The notes: generated by a model not told the origin, from the sequence alone. 64,000 nt of DNA from Gimesia algae (GCF_007746795.1 NZ_CP036343.1:1616531-1680530), one strand, 5' to 3'; shown: positions 34,227 through 44,603, numbered from the stretch's first letter. Translations and numbers: made by a program.

Positions 34227-35666
34227 ATGTTCTCGATTCTGAATCACCCCCAGCGAACTTCGGGAAACATGTCACGCCGCGAACTGCTGACGACCGGCGG
34301 TGCCGGGCTGTTGGGACTCTCGCTCCCGCAGATGCTCCAGGCTGAACAGCAGCAGATCGTCAATCCGTTCCAGGGAGGGAAAGCGAAATCGGTCATCTTC
34401 CTGTTTCTGTTTGGCGGCCCCAGTCAGCTGGAAACTTTCGACCTCAAACCGGAAGCCCCCAGTGAAATTCGCGGACCGTTCCAACCCATTGCCTGCCGCA
34501 CTCCCGGTCTGCAGATCAGCGAACACCTGCCTCATCTGGCTGAGGTATCCGACAAGTATTCCGTCATCCGGAGTATGACCCATACATTTAACGACCACAG
34601 TGGTGGCGGCCACTATGTGCAAACCGGCAAACGCTGGCATATTCCCATCGGAGCCGGTTTCGATGCCACTCCCAAAGACTGGCCTTCCATGGGCTCGGTC
34701 GTGGAATATTTAACACAGCATTCTCCCGGTGGCCTGGAACGTGACCTGCCTAATTACTCGGTTGTTCCCAATCGACTGGGTCGTCTGCAGGCAGGGGGGC
34801 GTTATATCCGACCGGGTGAATATGCGGGCTGGCTGGGACGCGCTTACAATCCACTTTCGACTACTGTCGACAGTCGCGATTCCACCGATAACCCGTACTG
34901 GCGTGACTGCACCGATGAAGAACTCAGTTTTGAAATCGAAGGGCTGGCCCCCGAAGTTCCTCTGGAAACCATCCGCCGTCGCGTCGCGCTGCTGGAACAC
35001 TTTGATGGTATGAAACGTAATTTTGACAAAGCTGATTCACAGGTTTTTGATCGTTTCCGCCAGCGGGCACTGGCTTTGCTAACGTCCAACAATACCCGCA
35101 ATGCCCTGGATATTAAAGATGAACCCGAACCGCTCCGCGACCAGTATGGTCGGCATCTGTTTGGTCAATCTTGTCTCATGGCCCGACGTCTGGTGGAAGC
35201 GGGCGTGCGTTTTGTGACTGTGCACTATGACTGTGTCGATGGCTACAGCTGGGATTCACACCGCAACAGTGATGACGTCAAAAATAAACTGCTGCCCACC
35301 TTCGATCAGGGCTGTGCTGCTTTGCTGGCCGACCTCGATCAGCGGGGCATGCTTGACGACACACTTGTGATCGCGATGGGAGAAATGGGCCGCACCCCCA
35401 AACCCAACAGCAACTGGGGCCGCGGACACTGGAGCCAGCTCTTCCCGGCGTTAGTCGCGGGTGCCGGCATTCAGGGAGGTACGACTTACGGCAGCTCTGA
35501 TCGACTGGCTTCCCGACCGGCCGAACATCCCGTCAGCCCCGAAGACCTGGCCGCCACGATCTACTGGGCCCTGGGCATCGATCCCGGCCTGATGCTCCCT
35601 GATGCACTGGACCGGCCGATCCCCATCATTGATGGCGGGGAACCGCTCAGGCAACTGTTTGGTTAA
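34227..35666 (+). CDS. DUF1501 protein, Tat-exported
   Basis: 479 residues. A twin-arginine signal is present (MSRRELLTTGGAGLLGLSLPQML, residues 15-37). The body is the DUF1501 sulfatase-like fold common in planctomycetes: KSVIFLFLFGGPSQLETFDLKPEAPSEIRGPF, HTFNDHSGGGHY, TLVIAMGEMGRTPKPNSNWGRGHW. These proteins often sit next to PSD1-type cytochrome-domain proteins. Here the nearest is at 57255, far away. It is exported folded and probably acts in the periplasm. The enzymatic activity of the family is unproven. Confidence 0.92.
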   Translation: MFSILNHPQRTSGNMSRRELLTTGGAGLLGLSLPQMLQAEQQQIVNPFQGGKAKSVIFLFLFGGPSQLETFDLKPEAPSEIRGPFQPIACRTPGLQISEHLPHLAEVSDKYSVIRSMTHTFNDHSGGGHYVQTGKRWHIPIGAGFDATPKDWPSMGSVVEYLTQHSPGGLERDLPNYSVVPNRLGRLQAGGRYIRPGEYAGWLGRAYNPLSTTVDSRDSTDNPYWRDCTDEELSFEIEGLAPEVPLETIRRRVALLEHFDGMKRNFDKADSQVFDRFRQRALALLTSNNTRNALDIKDEPEPLRDQYGRHLFGQSCLMARRLVEAGVRFVTVHYDCVDGYSWDSHRNSDDVKNKLLPTFDQGCAALLADLDQRGMLDDTLVIAMGEMGRTPKPNSNWGRGHWSQLFPALVAGAGIQGGTTYGSSDRLASRPAEHPVSPEDLAATIYWALGIDPGLMLPDALDRPIPIIDGGEPLRQLFG

Positions 35667-35896
35667 ATCACTTCAATGCGGGGTGATGGCGAAATGCCCA
35701 GTCGGCACACAGTGTGGATCTTTTGATGATCTGAACACTCTCACTTCATTCGTTTTCTTCCTCTGACAGAGTAACAGCTCGACTCAGAATCAGACGACAA
35801 TCCGGATAAATCCTTGCATTCCGGGTCCCGATCGGCTTCAATCAGTATTGTACTCCCAATCCAAACTGTACTCGTTTCTGCCGAGAAGGTTCTCCC

Positions 35897-37060
35897 ATGC
35901 TGCGCTTCATTATCGCTGCCTGTCTCTGTTCGACATCTGTCTGTTTCGCCGATGATTCCACACCGAATTTCAAACCGCAAACGATCGACAGTACGGTCGA
36001 AATCGGTTATGGCACCGCGATTGGTGATGTTGACGGCGATGGCAAACCGGACATCCTTTTAGCAGACAAGAAAGAAATAGTCTGGTATCAGAACCCGACC
36101 TGGAAACGGCATGTGATCGCCGAAAACCTGACAGAACGGGACAACGTCTGCATCGCCGCCCGAGATATTGACGGCGACGGGAAAGTCGAAGTCGCTGTCG
36201 GCGCCCAATGGAATCCGGGGGACACTGTGAATTCGGGTGCCGTCTTCTACCTTGATCCCGCGGCTGATCGCACACAGCTCTGGAAAGCGATCCCACTTCC
36301 GAACCAGCCCGTCATCCATCGCATGCGGTGGGTCAAGCTGGGTGAAAATAATTTTGCACTCGTCGTTTCCCCTCTGCACGGCAAAGGGAACAAAAAAGGA
36401 GAGGGTGCCGGCGTCAAACTGATCGCCTATGAAAAGCCGGCCAATCCCGAAAGTGAATGGAAGCAGACGGTCATCGAAGACACGCTGCACGTCACCCACA
36501 ACCTCGATCCGGCACAGTGGAATCCGCAGACACCTGCAGAAGAAATTCTCTATGCAGGTCGCGAAGGAGCCATGCTGCTTTCTTATGCTGATGGCCAGTG
36601 GAAAAAAACCAAATTCCCACTAATTGAAGGGAGTGGCGAAATCCGCATGGGGCAACTCAGCCCGACCAGTCCGTTCATCACCACCATTGAACCGCTGCAC
36701 GGTGATAAGCTGGTATTGTATCAGTCAGATGACTCGCACAAGGAAATCAGCAATCGTCAATTGCTGGACGACAACATCAAAGCCGGTCACGCCATCGCAA
36801 CCGCGAACCTGTTCGGCGACGCGCGACAGGAAATTGTCGCGGGCTGGCGGACCCCCAACAAAGATAATCAGGTGGGTGTCAAAGTCTATTGGACAACCGA
36901 CGACGCAGGTAAAGTCTGGAAGTCGGCCTGGATCGATGAGAACGGCATGGCATGCGAAGACCTGCGACTGGGTGATTTGAACGGAGACGGGCGGATCGAC
37001 ATCGTCGCCGCCGGCCGCGATTCACACAACTTGAAAATCTACTGGAACCAACCCGAATAA
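35897..37060 (+). CDS. Secreted FG-GAP/VCBS repeat protein
   Basis: 387 residues with a signal peptide (MLRFIIAACLCSTSVCFA). FG-GAP-type calcium loops occur in DVDGDGKPDILLAD, DIDGDGKVEVAVGAQ and near the end DLNGDGRIDIVAAG, so it is a propeller of integrin-like repeats. It is common in planctomycetes and has no assigned function. The gene lies 230 bp after the DUF1501 gene on the same strand and may share regulation. It is convergent with the SDR gene 8 bp away. Confidence 0.85.
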   Translation: MLRFIIAACLCSTSVCFADDSTPNFKPQTIDSTVEIGYGTAIGDVDGDGKPDILLADKKEIVWYQNPTWKRHVIAENLTERDNVCIAARDIDGDGKVEVAVGAQWNPGDTVNSGAVFYLDPAADRTQLWKAIPLPNQPVIHRMRWVKLGENNFALVVSPLHGKGNKKGEGAGVKLIAYEKPANPESEWKQTVIEDTLHVTHNLDPAQWNPQTPAEEILYAGREGAMLLSYADGQWKKTKFPLIEGSGEIRMGQLSPTSPFITTIEPLHGDKLVLYQSDDSHKEISNRQLLDDNIKAGHAIATANLFGDARQEIVAGWRTPNKDNQVGVKVYWTTDDAGKVWKSAWIDENGMACEDLRLGDLNGDGRIDIVAAGRDSHNLKIYWNQPE

Positions 37061-37067
37061 ATCTACC

Positions 37068-37814
37068 CTACATGGTCCTGCCACCATCGACGACCAGCAA
37101 CTGACCGGTAGACAGTGTGGTGCCCAGAGCCAGGTATAATACGGTATCAGCGATATCATCGGGCTGAGCAGGGCGTGGGATCGGGAAGTCGGCCGTTCGC
37201 TCTGACAGCTCATCATCGGTCATCACCTGTTTGAGCCAGCGACTGTCAATCGGTCCCGGACAGACGGAATTCACACGAATTTCCGGCGCCAGCGCCCGCG
37301 CCAGTGATTTGGTCATCGTATTCAATCCCCCTTTACTCGCACAGTAAGCGACACTGGAACCTTGCCCGGTAATGCCCGCCGTCGAACTGACATTCACCAC
37401 GGCACCAAATTCACTCTCTCGCAGCAGATGCGCCGCGGCACGAATGCAGAAGAACGGGCCTTTCAAATTCACTCCGATAATGCGGTCCCAGATCTCTTCA
37501 CTAAGCGCATCCAGATCTTTGTGCTCGATGAATTCGGTGGTCCCCGCATTATTTATCAGCACATCCAGCCGCCCCCACTCTGATTCGATTTCGGTAACCA
37601 TCTTTTTCACGGCTGCATCATCACTCACATCACATTGAATGAGCAGCACGCTGGCACCTTCTGCCTCCACAAGAGCTTTGGTTTCCTCAGCTTCGGCCTG
37701 ACTGCGTGAATAATTCACGACGATATCAAAGCCTTCCTCCGCCAGACGCAGCGCACAGGCGCGGCCGACTCCCGTTGCAGATCCCGTGACCAGCGCGACA
37801 TTGTTTTCGTTCAT
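37068..37814 (-). CDS. Short-chain dehydrogenase/reductase (FabG-like)
   Basis: 248 residues. Classical SDR with the nucleotide-binding TGSATGVGRA (11-20), NNAG near 88, the catalytic Ser in VVNVSSTAG and the Tyr-x-x-x-Lys in AYCASKGG. It ends with the usual TGQLLVVDGGRTM tail. It reduces a carbonyl or oxidises an alcohol using NAD(P). Substrate unknown. It is 65 bp downstream of the enolase-superfamily gene on the same strand. Together they could act on the same sugar acid or hydroxy acid, which is only an inference. Confidence 0.9.
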   Translation of the reverse strand: MNENNVALVTGSATGVGRACALRLAEEGFDIVVNYSRSQAEAEETKALVEAEGASVLLIQCDVSDDAAVKKMVTEIESEWGRLDVLINNAGTTEFIEHKDLDALSEEIWDRIIGVNLKGPFFCIRAAAHLLRESEFGAVVNVSSTAGITGQGSSVAYCASKGGLNTMTKSLARALAPEIRVNSVCPGPIDSRWLKQVMTDDELSERTADFPIPRPAQPDDIADTVLYLALGTTLSTGQLLVVDGGRTM

Positions 37815-37879
37815 CTGAGGTATTCCATTTTAAGATTATTTGTGGTTTGGAAATGGGACGGGATTGATTTTCGGTAAAA

Positions 37880-38998
37880 TCAATCGACTGCATGTGCTTC
37901 GACAAGGCCCCAGTCGACTTCGATTCCCAGCCCGGGTGAATCGGGTATCGTAATCACGGGGCCTTCGATCTTCAACGGATTTTTGACGATGGAAATCTCA
38001 TGGTATTCGGGGCCCAGAATATCCCCCGGATATTGTTCAATATTCATATTCGGACACCCCACGACTGCATGGCACATCGCTGCTGAAGCAATATCCAGTT
38101 CCAGGTTCGAGCCGATGCTGCAGGGAATGCCATGTTCGGCAGCATAGGAGACAATCGCAGCCGTCTTACTGATGCCACCATTTTTCCCCGGATAGACGTT
38201 GATCACATCACACGCCTCATTGCGAATACATTCTTTGGCGTCGGCCAGATCAAAACAGATATCGTCGGCCATGATCTCCGGTTCAATCGCCCGCCTGACT
38301 TCCGCCAGTGCAGCAAAATCACCGCGGGGTGTAGGCTGTTCAAACAACGCCACATTATAATCACTCATCCGTTTCATGGCGGCGATGGCTGTTGCGGCAT
38401 CCCAGCCCGAGTTGGCGTCAATGGTCAGTTCCAGATCCGGGCCCATCGTCTCGCGGACCATTTTCACGCGGGCTACATCTTCATCCGGATTGGTCCCGAC
38501 TTTCACTTTAATCGTCGTGAAACCTGCTGCCACCAGTTCCTGCGTACGGCGTTGGGCTCGTTCCAGAGAATACGCGCCCATGGAAAAGCGACATTTAATC
38601 GAACGGCTGCGGACCGCTCCCCCCAGTAATTCATACACTGGCTGTGCTGCTGCTTTGCCTTTGATATCCCAGCAGGCCATCTCGAGCGCCGACTTGGCAA
38701 ACCAGTTTCCCTGGGAAGTGCGATCCAGAATTTGATTGATGGTTTCAATGTCGCAGGGATCCTGCCCGATCAATAATGGCGTAAAGACGCGATCGACAAT
38801 CGCCTGCGCGCCCCAGACGGTTTCACCACTCCAGCGACACAGGACCGTCGCCTCACCAGCCCCCTCGATCCCGGCATCCGTCTCAATTCGTAAGACCAGA
38901 TAGTTAGAGACATCGTGTTTTCCCAACGCCGAAATCATCCGGCGTTCGGGCTTGAGAGGAATGCGAACCGGGTAAGTTTTGATCGCTGTAATTTTCAT
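37880..38998 (-). CDS. Enolase-superfamily enzyme (muconate cycloisomerase / mandelate racemase-like)
   Basis: 372 residues. The N-terminal capping domain is MKITAIKTYPVRIPLKPERRMISALG. The barrel has the KxK base motif of the muconate-lactonising subgroup (TTIKVKVG, about 162-169) and the three metal ligands in TIDANSGW, FEQPTPRGD and IMADDICF. The opposite lysine is in the KNGGISK block. This fits dipeptide epimerases, muconate cycloisomerase or o-succinylbenzoate synthase; the substrate cannot be chosen from sequence. Probably co-transcribed with the SDR downstream. Confidence 0.85.
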   Translation of the reverse strand: MKITAIKTYPVRIPLKPERRMISALGKHDVSNYLVLRIETDAGIEGAGEATVLCRWSGETVWGAQAIVDRVFTPLLIGQDPCDIETINQILDRTSQGNWFAKSALEMACWDIKGKAAAQPVYELLGGAVRSRSIKCRFSMGAYSLERAQRRTQELVAAGFTTIKVKVGTNPDEDVARVKMVRETMGPDLELTIDANSGWDAATAIAAMKRMSDYNVALFEQPTPRGDFAALAEVRRAIEPEIMADDICFDLADAKECIRNEACDVINVYPGKNGGISKTAAIVSYAAEHGIPCSIGSNLELDIASAAMCHAVVGCPNMNIEQYPGDILGPEYHEISIVKNPLKIEGPVITIPDSPGLGIEVDWGLVEAHAVD

Positions 38999-39147
38999 GG
39001 TGTGCCTCTTGCGTTACTACAGAATGAGCGGGAACTCAAACATCAACCGGCGCTGGTTGCGAATGGTCAGCCCCATGATACCAGAACCAGTGATAATCAG
39101 GAATCAACAGACTCTGTGAGAACGGAAAATACTCTGCACCGGGTGGT

Positions 39148-39179
39148 ACCGGATGTAATCCGGTATTGCCGCAGGCAAC
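39148..39179. repeat. Double-hairpin repeat (REP-B), copy 2
   Basis: Hairpin one is ACCGGAT-GTA-ATCCGGT (39148-39164). It is followed at once by TTGCC-GCA-GGCAA. Same plan as 22746-22778, with compensating changes that keep the stem. Confidence 0.6.
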
Positions 39180-39300
39180 AGGAGGTCGCAGCTCACACAT
39201 TGTATGGTGAGAAAACGTGACTCACTCGATCTGCGATAAATCGTCGAAAATGCGAACTTCATTCGAAAGTTTCCACAGCAACCTCTTGCTCGCTCCGCTC

Positions 39301-39322
39301 GGCCCGAATGTACATTCGGGCC
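39301..39322. repeat. Palindrome related to REP-B
   Basis: A perfect 22-bp palindrome with core CCCGAATGTACATTCGGG. It shares the CCGAAT...ATTCGG stem with the REP-B hairpins but lacks the second hairpin. Confidence 0.55.
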
Positions 39323-39439
39323 CACACACTCGTGGGAAGAATTGATTGAGAACCTCAGTTGAATTACCGGCACCATTCCGCTAAAAGCAGGGTAAGATCA
39401 AAGCCTCTTTTCCATCTAACTGAAATCAGCGAGTCTGTT

Positions 39440-40534
39440 GTGTCTGCTCTCACCGAACGTCTGCCTGCCACCTGCCAGTTGATTCTGGAAGGCATTGAAA
39501 ACGAACTGCATACAGGAATGCAGCTTTACATTTCCCAGCGAGGTGAAATCGTTGCTGATGGTGGCGTCGGGGAAGCCCGTCCCGGAGTGTCCATGACCGC
39601 CGAAACTATCAATCTCTGGCTGTCCGCCGGTAAACCACTGACCGCGATGGCGATTGCCCGGCTCTGTGAGCAGGGACAGTTGAGGCTCGATGACCGCGTG
39701 ACCCGTTTTATCCCCGAGTTCGGCATACATGGGAAAGAGTCGATCACGCTGCTGCACATTCTCAATCATACCGCCGGCTTTAGACCCGTGGATACGGGCT
39801 GGCCGGAGGTGAACTGGGAAGAATCGATTCGTCGCATCTGCGCTGCACCTCTGGAAGAGAACTGGCAGATTGGAATAACCGCCGGTTACCATGTCAGTTC
39901 CAGCTGGTTCATCCTCGGTGAAATTCTGCAACGGATCACCGGAGAACCCTATCCTCAACTGATGCGCGAACGGGTTCTGGAACCGCTGGGCATGTCAAAA
40001 AGCTGGCTGGGCATGCCTGCCGACGTTTATGAGCAGAACCAGGAGCAGATCGCGTATGTCTATCAGCGTGACAAAGGGGAGATGCAGCTGACTGACTGGC
40101 ATGATGCGGAGCACTGCATCACGCCTTCACCCGGCGGAAATGCGCGGGGACCGATTCGTGAACTCGGCCGGTTTTATGAATGCCTGCTAAACCAGGGCAC
40201 ACCCCTGTTTGAACCACAGACAGTGGACACGATGATCGATCGTCATCGGGAAGGGGAGTTTGATCTCACACTGCAGCACAAGGTCGACTATGGTCTGGGA
40301 TTCATTGTGAATTCCAACCGCTATGGCGCAGCAACCGTCCCTTATGGGTTTGGCAAGTACGCTTCTGAAGCATCCTTTGGTCACGGCGGTTCCCAGTCCT
40401 CGATCGCTTTTGCCGACCCGGAACACGAACTGGTTGTCGCCGTTGTTGCCAATGGCAGACCTGGTGAACCCCGACATCAACGCCGCGCCCGGGAGATCAA
40501 CGAGGCGATCTACGAAGACCTGCACCTGGTGTGA
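39440..40534 (+). CDS. Serine hydrolase (class C beta-lactamase fold), no signal peptide
   Basis: 364 residues from GTG 39440; a TTG at 39359 would add 27 residues that do not look conserved, so the start is uncertain. The SxxK motif is Ser62-Ala-Gly-Lys65 (LWLSAGKPLTAM). The second motif reads Tyr150-His-Val, so the usual Asn is replaced. The last motif is HGG (FGHGGSQSSIA, His315). No signal peptide is visible, unlike the protein at 15049-16227, so it is probably a cytoplasmic esterase-type hydrolase. Substrate unknown. Convergent with the kinase gene, 38 bp apart. Confidence 0.82.
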   Translation: MSALTERLPATCQLILEGIENELHTGMQLYISQRGEIVADGGVGEARPGVSMTAETINLWLSAGKPLTAMAIARLCEQGQLRLDDRVTRFIPEFGIHGKESITLLHILNHTAGFRPVDTGWPEVNWEESIRRICAAPLEENWQIGITAGYHVSSSWFILGEILQRITGEPYPQLMRERVLEPLGMSKSWLGMPADVYEQNQEQIAYVYQRDKGEMQLTDWHDAEHCITPSPGGNARGPIRELGRFYECLLNQGTPLFEPQTVDTMIDRHREGEFDLTLQHKVDYGLGFIVNSNRYGAATVPYGFGKYASEASFGHGGSQSSIAFADPEHELVVAVVANGRPGEPRHQRRAREINEAIYEDLHLV

Positions 40535-40572
40535 CCGCTCTCTGCTTCGATCCACTCTGTAGCGGACACTGC

Positions 40573-43380
40573 TCAGGGAGCCACCGCTCCAATGTATGGT
40601 TTCATACCGCCAGGCGTGCCCGCCGCTTTATGAGCAGGATTGTCGGGAGCCGGCACCAGAAATTTTTCATCCCCGGGTGCATTGGAAACAAAGTTGTTGA
40701 GATTCGCATCTCCCTGTTTCCCTTTGTTTTTGAACAGGTCGAGTTCATCCGCGGGCAGCGGCTTGGGAGCGGCACGGGAAGAATCGTTTTCTACCGCTGT
40801 CAGCGTTTTTGCCCAGAATTTCGGATCATTTTCCTGCTCCACTGTTGCCGGCGGACCTTCAATGGTCGCAAACAGATTACGTGAAATCTGAATCGCTTCA
40901 CTGTTGGGATTCGGTTTTGTGGTGAAAACGATCCCTGAGTTGACGATGAAAAATGTGTTGTTCGTCAGTTTGAGATGACTGATCTCATACCCCTGGCAAT
41001 CAAAACGGATTCCGGTAACAGTCTCCGAGAAGATCGATTCCTTAACCTGTGTTTCCTTGACCGCTGAGGAAAACTGCAGGCCAACCTGCATGGCCTTCAG
41101 ACAACGAATGTTTGTCATCCTGATGTCACTGTTTGTATCACCCGTGAAATCCAGACCCACCGCTTGAGGATTTCCTGCTTTGAGGCTGAGGTTTTCCAGC
41201 AGAAAGGGTTCGCTTGACAGCCCCGACACATTGGTGGCAAACACCCCCGTTTTTTGAAAATCATTAATCTTCAGGTTCTTCAACCGTGTCCCCACCAGGT
41301 AGCCAGACAATTGAATCGCCACTTTTTTACCTTGCGCTTTGATCAGCAAACCATCAATCGTGAGCCCTTCAATACCCTGCAGCTGGATGACCGGTTCGGG
41401 ACCATCCGGAGCCAGGATCACAGGCTTACCACTTTCTGCGACTATGGAAATTCCATTCGGATAATTCCGTTGGGAATTATCAATGACGATCCGTTCTTTC
41501 AACTCCTGGTCGGCAGTGAGCTTAAGAGTGTAATGCTTATTCTCATCACCAAAGGTTTTACTATAAACAATCTGGATATCTTTGAGTGCAGCCGCAATCG
41601 TCTTATAGGTTTCTTTCGGCCCGACTTTGATTTCTTCAGGCAGTGATTGCACTTCCACAGGTTTCTCAACAACCGGGGCTGGTTTGACAGGCGCCGGCTT
41701 GTCAGGTTCTTCTCCTGGTAAAACAAACATCACCACAATCACGATCAGCAATAAACCGATTCCACCGCCGGCGATGGCCGGGATAAACCATTTCTGACTG
41801 GTAATCGATCCACCGGCAGGAGAAGCTTCTTCAACAACTTCTGCTTCAATTTCATCCGCTTCCGCTTCCATCACGGCAGAATCGCCGGGTAAAGCTTCCG
41901 CTACGGGTACCGGTTTTCTCACAGGACGTTTGAGAACTGGTTTAGCCACAGGCTTCGCCACCGGTTTCGCGACGGGTTTGGCCACAGGTTTGGCTGTAGG
42001 AGCAGGGGCCTCCGGCTCCGCTTTCTTGAGCGTATCGGAAGCACTGCCGATCCGTGTGGAGGCAGTACTGATTTTGTCCTGCTTTAAGACAGAAGAATCA
42101 TGCACATCGGAGGACGGCTTTGCAGTTGGATCCGGACGGAGGCTGCTTTTCTTTTCATTCACTCCAGGAGCGCTGGTGCTCTTTTGAATTCCGGATTCCT
42201 CTTTCAGATTCGAGAGAAACGCCGCCAGTTCAGGATTCTGTTTCTCCTGTTGCACACCTGAGCCGCTTTGTGCCAAATCGACGCTTGAGCCAACTCCACT
42301 GCTGACATTTTTGCTGCGCCATTCTTCATCTGTGTTGTCCTGCAGCCATTCATATAACGCTTCAGCCGTCTCATCCATGGTTTGATAGCGGTCTTCTCGG
42401 TCCTTCGCCATCATTTTTTCCAGAATCTGCACGACTTCCGGCGGCGTATCGGGGCGATCATCGGTAACGGGAGGCGGCGTTTTGTGCTGATGCGCCATCA
42501 ACCGCTGTGTGAGAGAACCTTCGGTGAAGGGGGGATGCCCGGTTAACAGGAAGTACATGGTACACCCCAGGCTGTAGATGTCGGCGCGGGAATCAACCTG
42601 ATGACTGTCGATTGCCTGTTCGGGAGCCAGATAATCTGCGGTCCCCAAAACCTTTTCGTCATGAGCAATCGTCAGAGACTTGTCTTCGCCTTCATGAAAG
42701 AAGCGGGCCAGTCCCAGGTCAAGAATTTTGACAACACCTTTGGAATCCACCAGCAGGTTACCCGGCTTGACGTCACGGTGCACCATATCCGCTTCATGGG
42801 CATGCGCCAGACCTTTCGCAGCCTGGCGGATATAGTTGACGACATCGCGAATATCCAATGGACCGTTTTTGGTAACGATTTCCTGTAAATCCTGTCCGTC
42901 CACATATTCCATAACCAGAAAATGAATTTCCGCCTCATTTTCTTTTTCATGGTCCACATCATAGGCACGTACGATATTGACGTGATCCAAGGCCGCAACC
43001 GCCTGGGCTTCTCGATGAAAGCGAGCGAGATAAGAGGCGTCATTCACCCGTTTCGAGGGGAGCACCTTGATGGCACAGCGCCGCCGCATCAGCACGTGTT
43101 CCGCCAGATAAACCGAACTCATGCCACCTTTGCCAACCAGATCCAGCAAACGGTATTTCCCGAGGAAAAAACCTTTGTGTTTGCCTTGCAGCAGTTTGTT
43201 GGCCTGCCAGCGAGTCAGTAGAGACCGCCCAACCAGTTCCTCGGCGACCTCAGCAGGTTCCCCCAGCTTCACCCCTTTTTCCTGATATTCAGAAAGAAGC
43301 TTCTTCAGCTGATCGACCGAAACCAAACCGCTTTGTTTTACCAGGTTTAAAAAAGCCTCGGCCGTTAGTTTACCTGCCAT
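40573..43380 (-). CDS. Transmembrane Ser/Thr protein kinase with beta-helix ectodomain
   Basis: 935 residues. Residues 1-70 are the helical extension seen in planctomycete kinases ([25 protein letters not shown]). The kinase domain (about 76-340) has the glycine loop GKGGMSSV, Lys105, HRDVKPGN at 201-208, DLG (221-223, for DFG) and APEQ, so it should be active. A low-complexity linker with repeated KPVA units leads to one transmembrane helix near 535-555. The outer part (about 580-900) has parallel beta-helix repeats ([38 protein letters not shown]). It probably senses an extracytoplasmic signal. Monocistronic. Confidence 0.9.
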   Translation of the reverse strand: MAGKLTAEAFLNLVKQSGLVSVDQLKKLLSEYQEKGVKLGEPAEVAEELVGRSLLTRWQANKLLQGKHKGFFLGKYRLLDLVGKGGMSSVYLAEHVLMRRRCAIKVLPSKRVNDASYLARFHREAQAVAALDHVNIVRAYDVDHEKENEAEIHFLVMEYVDGQDLQEIVTKNGPLDIRDVVNYIRQAAKGLAHAHEADMVHRDVKPGNLLVDSKGVVKILDLGLARFFHEGEDKSLTIAHDEKVLGTADYLAPEQAIDSHQVDSRADIYSLGCTMYFLLTGHPPFTEGSLTQRLMAHQHKTPPPVTDDRPDTPPEVVQILEKMMAKDREDRYQTMDETAEALYEWLQDNTDEEWRSKNVSSGVGSSVDLAQSGSGVQQEKQNPELAAFLSNLKEESGIQKSTSAPGVNEKKSSLRPDPTAKPSSDVHDSSVLKQDKISTASTRIGSASDTLKKAEPEAPAPTAKPVAKPVAKPVAKPVAKPVLKRPVRKPVPVAEALPGDSAVMEAEADEIEAEVVEEASPAGGSITSQKWFIPAIAGGGIGLLLIVIVVMFVLPGEEPDKPAPVKPAPVVEKPVEVQSLPEEIKVGPKETYKTIAAALKDIQIVYSKTFGDENKHYTLKLTADQELKERIVIDNSQRNYPNGISIVAESGKPVILAPDGPEPVIQLQGIEGLTIDGLLIKAQGKKVAIQLSGYLVGTRLKNLKINDFQKTGVFATNVSGLSSEPFLLENLSLKAGNPQAVGLDFTGDTNSDIRMTNIRCLKAMQVGLQFSSAVKETQVKESIFSETVTGIRFDCQGYEISHLKLTNNTFFIVNSGIVFTTKPNPNSEAIQISRNLFATIEGPPATVEQENDPKFWAKTLTAVENDSSRAAPKPLPADELDLFKNKGKQGDANLNNFVSNAPGDEKFLVPAPDNPAHKAAGTPGGMKPYIGAVAP

Positions 43381-43746
43381 TCTTTACCAATTCGCTCAAC
43401 ATGTCCTGCGATGAATCTCTCTATTACGTAAGGTAATAATTACACTCTAGCATCCGTTTTAACGACTGACCAGTATTGGTTTAAGGATTCTACCGAATCC
43501 TTGGAAAGGTCGTTCCCCCCCGATCATTCACGGGCTCCATTTCAGTTTTGTATTTTTTGAACACTATTTCAGATTTGGAAGCCAAAGACTCTCTCCTGCC
43601 TGGATATTTTGATAAAACTGGTAAGACATTCAAAAAGCTCGGCAATTGACTATAATATTTGCGGTCAATATTCGATTAATAAAGTATCAACCAGGGACCG
43701 GGGACTTACTTGCAACACAAGTAATAGATGTGAGCAGGATCTTGAT
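43381..43746. other. Divergent intergenic region
   Basis: 366 bp between the transmembrane kinase (minus) and the glutaredoxin-like gene (plus). It is AT-rich, with T-runs around 43545-43560. It should contain both promoters. I saw no conserved RNA structure and no convincing small gene; a plus-strand frame from 43609 simply runs into the downstream gene. Confidence 0.5.
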
Positions 43747-44427
43747 ATGAGCACAATGACACACAAAGAAGAACTTCCACACGGATTACCTTTTCTAGGT
43801 AACTCGATGTTATTTCTAGGCTTAGGAATCCTGGCACTCTCTCTGACAGGTACGGAATGGCTGCCATTCCACATGCCCCGCTCCTGGTACCAGAGCCCTT
43901 CAATCTGGAAATTACTGGCCCTTTGCATGACAGGCGGCGGCATCGCCATCCTGAAACAGGTTTCCAGTACAGAAATGAGAGACAGGGAACGAAAACGCCA
44001 GCTTCCGCCAAAAGAGGACTGGATGCCTGAAGAACCTGGCCAACGTTTCGAAACGCTTCTTGTTTATACGAAAGAAAACTGCCCGCTCTGCGAAGAAGCA
44101 GCAGAAATTCTGGAAGACTACGCCGCCTATCTGCCTGAAATCGAATTTGTAGATATCTACAGTGATCCCGGTCTGATTGAACAGTTCGGAACCTGCGTGC
44201 CTGTCGTGGCCATAGATGGAAAAATCCGCTTTCGAGGCCGGATCAATGAGGTTCTGCTGCGGCGTTTGATCGTGGCTTCTCCCGTGACGATAGCCCCTGC
44301 CGCCTCATCAGGTTGTGGCTGTAACAAGCAGAGTTGCGGCTGTAAACGCCAGAAATCCAGCATTGATTCCAACAGCGAATCGACCAGCCAATCGGCTGGA
44401 TGTGGTGGTCAGTGCAAGTGTGCCTGA
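43747..44427 (+). CDS. Membrane glutaredoxin-like protein with Cys-rich tail
   Basis: 226 residues from ATG 43747 (AGGATC 7 nt upstream). Two transmembrane helices (about 18-36 and 52-70) come first. They are followed by a thioredoxin-fold domain of the DUF836/glutaredoxin type with Cys112-Pro-Leu-Cys115 (YTKENCPLCEEA) and a cis-Pro region TCVPVVAIDG. The tail has seven cysteines at 190, 192, 197, 199, 219, 223 and 225 (GCGCNKQSCGCK ... GCGGQCKCA), resembling metal-binding clusters. It may be a membrane redox or metal-handling protein. This combination is not one I recognise. Confidence 0.75.
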   Translation: MSTMTHKEELPHGLPFLGNSMLFLGLGILALSLTGTEWLPFHMPRSWYQSPSIWKLLALCMTGGGIAILKQVSSTEMRDRERKRQLPPKEDWMPEEPGQRFETLLVYTKENCPLCEEAAEILEDYAAYLPEIEFVDIYSDPGLIEQFGTCVPVVAIDGKIRFRGRINEVLLRRLIVASPVTIAPAASSGCGCNKQSCGCKRQKSSIDSNSESTSQSAGCGGQCKCA

Positions 44428-44603
44428 CCGCAATTTGAACAGATTCCATGGGAAAAACGGTGCACTGCCTGTAAAAACGGTTTATCGGTTGTTGTGATTC
44501 AACCATAAATGAGATAAATTACATCCAGCAGGCACGATTCCCGACACGAATTCGACTTCCCGTGTCTGAATTTTATTTTCACGAAAGCTTTAGGCATAAG
44601 ACC

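Larger units (their letters stand above)
38999..39439. other. Divergent intergenic region with REP-B hairpins
   Basis: About 440 bp between the enolase-superfamily gene (minus) and the serine hydrolase gene (plus). It holds two copies of the REP-B hairpin family (39148-39179 and 39301-39322). I found no RNA gene or convincing promoter. The 3' part could code for a short extension of the serine hydrolase if translation starts at TTG 39359. Confidence 0.5.
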
